A stretch of 64,000 nt of DNA, from the NCBI RefSeq assembly GCF_963855985.1, contig NC_087091.1, forward strand, positions 12,344,154 through 12,408,153. Reading direction: 5' to 3'. The position numbers and the translations under genes are program-made. Positions within the stretch are counted from its first letter, which is position 1; every line of letters starts with the position of its first letter. The notes beneath the pieces are model-generated. The model made no database searches. It saw only the letters and a list, made by a program, of their open reading frames with translations, and was not told the DNA's origin. Source of the stretch: Ostrinia nubilalis. Taxonomy: Eukaryota; Arthropoda; Insecta; Lepidoptera; Crambidae. Below, in pieces: positions 54,724 to 64,000 of this stretch.

Positions 54724-57700
54724 TAAGTTAGGGCCTTATAAAAATAACTGCACATCTTTACAAACAATCTGTGTCAAGTGGTTAATGACGTTACATACAC
54801 CACGTTCACCAGTGAATTAATAAAGCATCATTTCTAAAACTATTACCCATGAACGGCCCACGAATTACCTGCCTACTCTTGCATTCGGCTGTGTAATAGA
54901 ACAACGTCAAGCATTTTAATTTAATTATCACGGCTCTTACGAGTAATTGCACCATAAATTTTCATTGCAGCGATGTCAACTTCGGGTCAACTGGCATGAG
55001 ATTGAAGACCAATTACTCCAATAGACTGACAGATAGATTAACAATAATTAATGAGACAAAAAGAAATACAGGTATTTTTGTTTAATTATGTGCCAACCAA
55101 ACGACAATGCTTTCATACTGTAAAAATAAATCGACTAAGAGATCGTGGTCTAGTGATAAATAATGAAATATAGTTTGTATTGAAGGCAACCAACTTTGTT
55201 GTCTGTCCTAAAATGTTTCAGGCCATTTTTACTAGGTGTGAATTGAATTTAAACGTTAAAGTATCTCTGTATCTACTTAATGTTACAAAAATAGGTAGAT
55301 GAAAGAAAGAGGCTTTGATTTTTTTTGGCATTAATTAACCCATAACGCTATAAGCTCTGCTGGCTCATCTAGTCATTACCATTTTTTCAGCCCGAGACTA
55401 TGAACCAGGCAAGTGATCCATATTCTCCATCCATAGTACTTTACAGTCCATTTTCGGTAACTTCAATAGGCGCTGCTGTGCACATGCTGGGGATGTTCTC
55501 TGACTACATCCCATGATATAGTCAGACACTAAATCAAACTTGTACTAGTACACCACTTTCATACTTTGTTGATTATTTGCGCTTAAAACAGCCTCTACGT
55601 GTTGGACTTGTATCTACATGCAAGCCTTATAAAGGACCGGGCCACTTTTGACCCGTGAGTTCCAAAGCACATTATGCGTACAAATAATAATAATATCTCG
55701 AAGGCTAGTTAGTTAATTGGACAAAGCTTAGGTATACTCGTGAACATCATGCACTCTCTATAATGCTAAGCAGTCTGTGTATAAGATAAATAGGATATGC
55801 GAAGCGTCTGTTAGCAACACGCCTTTGCTTTCATAATGTGCGTGCGACCAGTTTACACCGGCCTATGATGCGTTTGTTTGTTTTGCTAGAGTTGCTCTAC
55901 TTTTAAGGTATGTCGTGTCTTCTAAAGGTCAAGTTTCGGTGGTCGTGCGTAAATTCGGTAGGCGTCAGATTGATTGACTGCCACCGTGGGAGGGCGCCAA
56001 AAGCTTCATAACGCTTATTGCTCTTATGATGGATATGAGTTTATACGAATGTGAGTATCCTGTTGTTTGGATAACGAATCGTTAACAATTTGATTAAAGA
56101 ACTCCGCAGTTAAGTTTTGTAATTTTTTGAATCTCAACAAAAATTTTGTATTATCTTACCTCTCATATTTTTGTTTTGGTGTCGTATGTGAACACATATT
56201 ATGCAGAGAAGTAAAGTGGAATTCTAACTACGTGGGTGTTCGCATTGATGCTTGTATGTCAGAACAGGTTTTAACAACCGTGTATGGGAGTATGATGTGG
56301 TGTATTGATGTTCGACAGTTGAAAGAGGTTGTGATAAGCTCATGTATGAAGTAGTAAGAAAAGAGGCAGCTATTTCACTTTATAACGGGAACGTACTGTC
56401 TGTGGAATGTCTTCCTTGTTTCATTAATAAACATAAATGCCATTTTGAAAACTTGCTTGATTATTGCTTGATATTAATATTTATCCGATATTAATTCAGC
56501 CATAATGATAAGAGCCAATTGAGTTGAAAAGAATTGTGTTCATAACATTGTAGGTACTAGAATTGTACGATGCAACCAACAAAATGAGCAAGATCTAAAA
56601 TGTTCTCATTTAACTGAAAAAGTTTAGTTTCTACAAGACTTTTTCAATTAAATAAGTCTACTTTCAAAGATTCGTTATTTAATCATCGTTTACACTAAAC
56701 AAAAGGTACCTTTTGTTAGACAAAACGTTTATACATTAACTTTATCTTGAGAAAACCGTGAACGTGATCAAATCGATTAAAATACCACGATTTAGAAGGA
56801 AAGGTGGTCATCAACCTAAGTTCTGAGAGACTATTGTTTGCTTTCGGCTCTTCCTACTTTAAACAATGATCGGAACATAGAAGCATCAGGAAGTAAAGAT
56901 CAGTTGACGGCTATTAATCTTGTAAGTTGTAACCTTGAGTTGCTCTTCGCGTGGTCCATCGCCTCGTAAGCTTGACCGAGCTTCGGAGCAGTAGCGTTGT
57001 GTTGAACTGGTTTAAGTGTATAGAAAAAATCTAATGATGTTGTATACGTTATCATTACCTACCGACTTTTTATACATATAATTGCTTTAGTTGATTATTG
57101 GAAAAAAAAACATTTATTAATAAAGCTCTTTCAACTATCCTTAGCTGTATTATTACGTATGTAATATGTATAGTAAAACACAGATGGACATGGATTCACG
57201 GGAATCAATCAATCAAAATTGTATCATTTTTAGTCTAAACATAGCGTTGAGACTTGAGGTATCATAAAGTATCTTAGATGTTCTAATAATACACAGATAC
57301 ATATCCTTCAAGTTTTCTTTTTGTTACAATAAATACCCTCAAAAATTATTTAAATCAATAACGCATTGATCAACGTTCACCTATGTACTTCAAGTTTTTT
57401 TTTAATGTCGTCACTTATTGATCCATGTCTTTTGTGTTTCCTTCCTCCTATCTATCCATCAATTAGGTAGGTACCTATTCTATACTCACTCAAGACTATT
57501 CGGTTCCACGAACGTCACGGCACATCACTAAAGAACCGGTTTACGATCTACAGACTCCTTTCATGTACAATACGAGTTACTGAGATAAACAACAAGGAAG
57601 CAATAAAAAGTGGAGCGCCTCCAAGATCACGTTTCATACGCAATTGTATTAAAGTATCGAGAATTTGAATATTTATAACTTTTTTGCGGCTACCGTCAGA

Positions 57701-59216
57701 GTTAAAACTAGTCATTGCGCTAATAATAGGTTAGTTGTCCGATATAGGTATCGTTGATGGATTTATTGTTAGATGATTATAATTTTAGGACTACTGGCGT
57801 AGGTAGATACATAAGATACTTCAAAACTTTTGATATGACGTCATTACTTCACAATATCATAATCTGGACTAGTACCTACCTACTAAAAATAGTCATATGC
57901 TATTAAAGCTTTTATTCCACGTTGATTTAGTACTTTCATGTTTCACTTTATGTTATTGGTTGACACCATAATATAATTATTACCTATAGATATTTTTATT
58001 ATCAAATTATTTAAACACTAATCTTAAGCATCCCTCATTATTTTAAGTAGCATCTAAAATGATTGATACGATTTAATATTGATTTTATTTTATTATCTTA
58101 AAGTTTGATTTGCAATATCGTATTACTTCTCTAACAGTATATCTCTCTTTAAGCAAAAGAAACAGTCGTCACATATAACATTAATACGCTAATCATTTAA
58201 TTTTATAGCTCAATAAAAACATTTTACGGGACTTAGACATTGTTATAAAATTGCGACATAGGTTTTACGAACTGCAAAAGTGCAAACATTGAATTTCAAC
58301 ATCCAGTGTTTGTTTCACACCAATTTTACTGTGAAACTTTTATGGTTCATAATCGGCAAGGCGATCGGTAGTGCAACAAGCTAAGTTGCAGCTTTGAATC
58401 ATACTTTTTATTAGTATTTCTACTATTTAACGTACTGTTATCTGTTTCAGTGCAGTTGTCAATAAGTATATTACAAGCAAGGAAAAACGATTTCCCTTCG
58501 ATACGAAAAAGTCAATCATTAATTTTCATTTCAAAGTAAACTTTTGACCGGGAGGGATACTGAAAGTTTTCAGGATTTAATAGTAACAATGTTAAAGTTT
58601 AATTTGGTGTAAACTAAACCACTAGAAACTTGATTCCTGGTTAACTATATAAAAAAGTATTATCAATTTCTATTCTGCTACATCTATGGGATCTTCAATA
58701 ATTCATTCATAAATAGGTAGCTATTATTTAATGTGTTATACCTATAGCAATATTAATTTATTTTAACAAAAGTAGGTAATAAACTCACTGAAATTCAAAA
58801 TTCTCATTAATTGTCTACTTATTTAAAATAATAATTTTATCGTTTCACTGACTACAGTGTTAAACTATTAACGCCTATTTTACGCTAATATAACTGGTAT
58901 AATTACAATAATTACGCCTCACTGATTTTTTTTTATAGTTATATGAATTAATTATTATTTCTCTCGTAATGACGTGCATGCTGATAGAAAGCTATCTTTT
59001 CTTTATGATCATAAAATATTTAAGAAAGTTTTCAAATATTTTAATGCTTCTTCGCACATTTATTATCTCCCACAACATATTTCTGCTGCGACAGGGAATT
59101 TCAGCAGGGCGAATGCAACGGGCACAGGCAAATCTATATTTATTTATTTTCACCAACTTAAACTATCTTTACAGGTCAATAACCTAATGCGATAGCATAA
59201 ATTATTATATATTATA
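54724..59216. other. Long A+T-rich stretch, nothing recognised
   Basis: About 4.5 kb without a coding frame, RNA gene or repeat end that I can support. Frames are short (75 codons or fewer). It is the longest stretch in the window without a named element and could be intron or intergenic host DNA. Confidence 0.55.
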
Positions 59217-59428
59217 TCTATAAAAGCGAAAGTTCACTGATTGTTTGACTGACTCACTCACTTACTCATCACGAAATGTCATCAAACTACAAGAGCTAGG
59301 AGTCTCGAATTTTGCATGGGGGTTCTTTTTAGAACGTAGGTACACTCACTAAGACGGGATTTTGCTAAATTCAACCCCTAAGGAGGTAAAACGTGATCCA
59401 CGCAAGCGAAGTCACGGGCGGCCGCTAG
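59217..59428 (+). mobile_element. Helitron-type non-autonomous element, short form
   Basis: TCTATAAAAGCGAAAGTTCA follows A at 59216, and the 3' end ACGGGCGGCCGCTAG is followed by T at 59429. A GACT/CACT tract sits near 59246-59265. The 3' 45 bp are shared with 17031-17244. No coding capacity. Confidence 0.84.
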
Positions 59429-61081
59429 TCTAAAATAAATCTATGAAAACCATGGAAACGTCGGGAAGGTAAGTACCTTTTTACTTTTTTTAAATGGTTT
59501 GTGTGTTGCCGAATCCCGTGCAAGTGATAATTTATGGAAACCATGTTTGTTTTTCTACCTAAGCAATTTTCACTCATTTCTCTTTGTTTAATTGAAAGTC
59601 TATCATTTTAATTAATTACCATTGTTTTAATTACTTTTGCTAGCCACCGTAACAACAAACTAGCTCGCCTAGTTTATTGCAAATGAGTTTTCTTTATCTT
59701 CTGCTATAAAACATTTCACGGATGGGCACGCATACCTATTCGTAATTTTAATAATACTAACAGTTCATTTTGCATTAAAAGTTTGATTATAAATTGAATA
59801 TTATGTATTGTCGTCTATGTAGAAAATAACATTCTTTTTTATGCTCTGGTAGAAGAGTACGAGGTGCGTGGTTCGCTGAATTGCGATAAAAGACTCTATC
59901 ACTTGTAGAATATTTTGTCTAACACCATTTTAAAATTCAGGGTAAGAGCTTAATTTACTAGTAAAATACTTTTTCGACAGCACATTTTATTATCACAGTC
60001 GCCCAATAGTACTTAAAAAGAAGCGCCAAAGTTTAGCTTAACTGACTTTGTCCCGTGGCGCTACGTTGAAGCATATTGCGGTCCATTCACTGATTGTCAT
60101 TATTTTTCGAGTAAATTACCTACATTCAAATTTCAGTTCAAAACTTTCTTGTATTTATTCGAGCAACCCAATATACATTGTATAGACGTACTTAGTCTGT
60201 GCATCCACGTTACATACGGCTATAAAGTCACGAATTTGGTCTTAATAATGATATGTTACGTGCATATACGGTTTATAATAAGCCCTACTTGTAATGGCGA
60301 AACAATGATGATGTTCGTAAATTATGCTTTCACTCGATTCCCTGCTTTTTGTTTGCCAAATCATATGTTTGCTCGAACTAAAATATAAAGTTAAGAATAT
60401 ACGAGTAGTCTCTTCTTACTGCACCATAGAATGAAATACTGCATTTTCATTGAAGCCCTGAAAACATAGCTAGATTTAAATTTACTTTAAAATTAGATTT
60501 TAACTGCTTTAATTTGTCAATTGAGATCTCGAACTACATACCTATGTATATCATGTGGCGTGGTATGGATGAGTCGCGTTTTGTCAGGTACTTGATACGA
60601 TTAACCCTAGAGCATGGTATAATCATGGTATTAATATAAACCTTATTATTAACTCATTATTGTTTGGCGTGTAATGTTGTGCTATTAGGCTTGTTATCAA
60701 ATGTCGAAACGAGCGTAAAATGATCATTTATGGCAGCGCTGCGTTACGGTAATCAAATAAATTGGACCTTCATTTGTTCTAACTATGGCGAAAATTATGA
60801 ATCGAAACATTTAGGGTCAGTTTACACCCAAGGAATAAAATAATGTTTTTATTAAAAACAGTATGGGCTTAGCTTTCAAAAGTAAAACGACAATGTCAGT
60901 CATTTATCTGAAGTTTCAGCGAAACGTGTCCCGGATAGGGAATCCCCTGAAGCTATTTACAGTACCTACTTTTTTGTTACATTATCAAAATATATGAGGA
61001 GAAAACATGATCTGATCTGAAATAAGTTTAAAGAAAGAAAAAAAAGTATTTATTCGATGCAAGTATTTAAAATATTACAAA
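59429..61081. other. A+T-rich stretch, nothing recognised
   Basis: No supported gene. The 79-codon plus frame at 60149-60388 has no domain. Confidence 0.5.
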
Positions 61082-61314
61082 CTAGCTTTCCGCCCGCGGC
61101 TTCGCCCGCGTGGAATTTTGTCTGTCACAGAAAAACTTTATCGCGCGCGTCCCTGTTTCAAAAACCGGGATAAAAACTATCCTATGTTCTTTCCCGGGAC
61201 TCAAACTATCTCTATGCCAAATTTCATCAAAATCGGTTGCGAGGTTTAAGCGGGAAAGCGTAACAGACAGACAGACAGACAGAGTTACTTTCGCATTTAT
61301 AATATTAGTTGGGA
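61082..61314 (-). mobile_element. Helitron-type element (MINE-1/Lep1-like), reverse orientation
   Basis: CTAGCTTTCCGCCCGCGGCT (the 3' end in sense, preceded by A) and, at the right, AATATTAGTTGGGA followed by T (the 5' TC end). The (CAGA)n tract is at about 61264-61283. It is closely similar in reverse to 6120-6356, including AAAACCGGGATAAAAACTAT. Confidence 0.86.
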
Positions 61315-62888
61315 TAAATAACAACTTAAAGACCAATTGAGTTTAACGATAGTATAGGAACATAAAATAGGATAATCATTATTAGGTAATTACCAAAATG
61401 TAAAAATTTTCAAAATAAAGGATCTGAAACGTTGCCTTATTTTTCGGGGGGATGAAACAATTGGCAATCGTTGTTCTTCGGGGTATACCTACTACTAAAA
61501 TTATCCAAATAATGATACGGCTATTTGATTAATGACTAACACTCAGGGTTCAGTTTCTAGCATAAGTTTAGATTAGCCCTAATGCGTGCGCGCTGCTCTT
61601 TGAGCCACTGTTATTAGAAGCTATTTTCTATTGGGAGATTGAGCACCGCCGATTGCCAAACAAACTGCTTTAGTTATTGAGTAGACGATGGAATCTACAC
61701 CAAATGTTAGGTTAGGTTGCGTTTGATGCATAGGAGAAGTCTGACTTATGCCCTCGTGAAATATCCTGGTGAGTATCGAAATACTCAATCAGAATTCGAG
61801 TATTTTCAAAGTTGAGAAATAAGAAAAGTGATCAGAAAATTGAGACAGGCAGATTAATAGGCTCTTTATGGATGGTAGCACATAGGAACTCATTAAATAA
61901 ACAAATATCAATAATACAATAAGGTATTTATATGAAATAAGTATAAACACCAATTAGAAAACGATGATCATTTTAAATAAGTCAATAAAACAAAATAAAT
62001 AGTTTGGAATGTTAAGATAATTTTGCTCATTAATACAAAATAAATATTTGAGCCTCAAACTGTAAATTTTAAAATTTATCAGACAATCTTAGTTAATAAG
62101 CTCTCACATAATGCTGCACAAAATAAAATAGCAGTGAATAATAAGAATTACACAACTGTTTTATACTTAACAAGTCTGTAATAATCACATATTAATAAAT
62201 GTAATCGGGTTCACATCACCCGGTGGGTGGACATTCCCAAGATTGACTAATGATGGAGTTAGGTCTAGGTGTCAGGCGTAGTTGGGATTAATTGAGTGCT
62301 AAATAAACAATCTGTATTTACTCATACGACACGCAAATGAGACTTTAAATAATATGGAGATGCAATTAACATGTCTTTAATTAAAAATACAAATCAATAT
62401 AATTTATAACTTGTTGACAAAGAAGTCTTCTATTTTTTAATACAATTTTGGTACCTAAGATAGGAAATAAGTAAGTAATACTATGGCTATGATAAATAAA
62501 AATTTATAAAAGCTATTCCCACAATGTTTACGTTTTCATAACACTCATTCCTTTATAATGTAGCTGCTCGCTGACTTGTTTTTGTTGCTAGTTAAGATTG
62601 GCATAGATAAAAATATTTATAAATATTCGTAATATTCTCCATTAGAATTGAGTCGCTTGATTATGAAAACAAATAGTCCAAGTTGGAGTAGGCTGACAGA
62701 ATGATGGATTGAGCGATTTACAAGCAGAAAAAATAAAGACAGCAATAACTCAAGTTACCTTATGGTTTTATTAGCTTTATCTTCACCATACGGGGATTTG
62801 AACTAATTAAGTGCTGTAACTCCAAGTGTATCTCGATAACATGATCAGAGGACAGCATTGAGATGAATAAATGGCTTCTTATATCGTT
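61315..62888. other. A+T-rich stretch, nothing recognised
   Basis: No supported gene or repeat boundary. Confidence 0.5.
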
Positions 62889-62942
62889 GTAATAGAGGTT
62901 ATTTTGCAACAAAATTTTATAGTCTGATGTACTGTTGACTGA
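62889..62942. repeat. Shared about 60-bp motif, copy 3 of 3
   Basis: TTGTAATAGAGGTTATTTTG, then CAACAAAATTTTATAGTCTG and ATGTACTGTTGACTG correspond to 27125-27186 and 49827-49890. All three copies lie in the same orientation. Family not identified. Confidence 0.5.
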
Positions 62943-63516
62943 TTTTCATTATTAGCTTGTTAGCATTCGATCCGTTTCTTTGATAATACGTGCAATGTTT
63001 TAAAATGACGACGTTTGTAATCAGCGCGCTACAGTTTTTTGACCAAATCTTTCATTCCTTTAAAGTGTAACATTTCAGACATGTTTCGAATTACTTTGTA
63101 GTTTTAAGTGAAGTAACCACGTTTCGTAATCCAGCAAATAGGATAAGTAATGAGGCTATATTATAACCTTGTTGAGTTTATAATATTCGCATGTTGTGTG
63201 GAAATCAAAACTAGATGTTTTTGCGTGGAATTGTGATGCGTTACTAATTATTGCTATAATTAATCAAATTGATGTGCATGCCTACAACTTCTGTCGTAAC
63301 TTTACACTTCGCAAAATTCTGTTTACATTGTAGAACGAGGAAGGAATTAATTTTTGCAGACTTACGTACACCATGTGGACAAAACCAACAGTCAGCTCTA
63401 TCCGTGGTCTAACTGGTATATCAATATGTAGTAGTACTATCTCATTCTGCGCGAGTCACTACAATATTAAGAGTAGAGAGATAATGAAACTCGAACATTA
63501 CCTATTTCATAACATC
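62943..63516. other. A+T-rich stretch, nothing recognised
   Basis: No supported gene or repeat boundary. Confidence 0.5.
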
Positions 63517-63519
63517 TAA

Positions 63520-63649
63520 AGGTTCGGCCAAACCAACGCGATCACACGCGATCAGCCGGCGTACAGCGATGGCGATCAATGCATTTGTCTGGTCGCCATC
63601 GCTGCACGCCCGGCTGATCGCGTGTGATCGCGTCGGTTTGGCTGAACCT
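63520..63649. mobile_element. 130-bp MITE, PIF/Harbinger-like
   Basis: AGGTTCGGCCAAACCAACGC and the right end GCGTCGGTTTGGCTGAACCT form inverted arms of about 44 bp, with GATCACACGCGATCAGCCGG paired to CCGGCTGATCGCGTGTGATC inside. TAA flanks at 63517-63519 and 63650-63652. The well-preserved arms suggest a recent insertion. Confidence 0.84.
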
Positions 63650-63716
63650 TAAGCAAATATATTCTGTTTTCAACTAACAAAAAAATATACTTGATAATAC
63701 TTCTAAGGATAGTTAT

Positions 63717-63773
63717 TTAATTTTTAGCGTTAAGAGTCGCATCTCAAACTAATTTGAAAATTATAAATTCCCG
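63717..63773. repeat. Dispersed motif copy (partner at 18361-18456, opposite strand)
   Basis: TAATTTTTAGCGTTAAGAGT, CGCATCTCAAACTAATTTGA and AAATTATAAAT are the reverse complement of the block at 18390-18456. Similarity stops at TCCCGCC on the right. It marks the end of an unidentified repeat family. Confidence 0.55.
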
Positions 63774-64000
63774 CCTTAGGCAGTTCGATTTTTTCAAGTT
63801 ATTTATAACTTCTAAGGATCTATTGAATAAAATGATATGGATCTCCCAAAAATAGAAAACGAGTATTCATGCCCACTACTGTTTTAGCTTAGACGATAAT
63901 TTATGGTCAGCAGACAACCAACGAACTTACTCTTACATGGCAGACCAATAAAAACATAATAAATGGATGTCTGTAATAAGCTATGGACTTGAAGTTACCT

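Overview
The window is A+T-rich, intron- or intergene-like DNA from a moth or butterfly (Lepidoptera). The assignment rests on its repeats: many short Helitron-type elements with (GTCT)n tracts and a terminal GCGGGC...CTAG|T end (the MINE-1/Lep1 type), Lepidoptera-style RTE LINE tails, and a tRNA-headed SINE with the conserved TTGGGGCTAGATGGCG tail. I recognise no host protein gene, rRNA or functional tRNA. Nearly everything that can be named is a transposable element or its remains, so the window reads as a record of nested insertions.

Layout. 0-11 kb: a hAT-like element (2729-3872) with an 8-bp target duplication and two foldback elements inside it; a Helitron (6120-6356); a foldback element (8512-8695); and an unassigned terminal-inverted-repeat element with 9-bp duplications and a GC-rich core (9078-10210). 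11-32 kb: a CAGGGTG element hit by a 53-bp RTE stub, Helitrons at 13.3, 17.0, 26.3 and 31.1 kb, several MITEs (15.6-16.2, 18.5, 19.7, 24.1, 30.1 kb) and RTE stubs with clear target duplications (19.4, 19.8, 26.9 kb). 33-40 kb: a tRNA-derived SINE, two perfect hairpins, a 0.74-kb inverted-repeat element, and a second hAT-like element (37289-39547) that holds a broken RTE reverse transcriptase and a truncated copy of the first hAT.

42-49 kb: two Helitrons, then the only long intact reading frames. These are a 937-residue endonuclease-reverse transcriptase on the minus strand and, head to head with it, a 284-residue RNase H/zinc-knuckle frame on the plus strand that ends in a poly(A) tail. They are best read as one I-superfamily LINE whose 5' part was inverted during insertion (twin priming). 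50-64 kb: a TA-flanked foldback element, a piggyBac-like element (51622-53243) that carries a second, older twin-primed LINE (RTE clade), more MITEs, Helitrons and RTE tails, and a 130-bp MITE at 63.5 kb.

The main results are the two independent twin-priming inversions, the hAT with two nested MITEs whose empty sites are preserved in the second copy 35 kb away, and the symmetric 9-bp-duplication element at 9-10 kb. Long stretches (for example 4-6, 28-30, 39.6-42 and 54.7-59.2 kb) hold nothing I can name.
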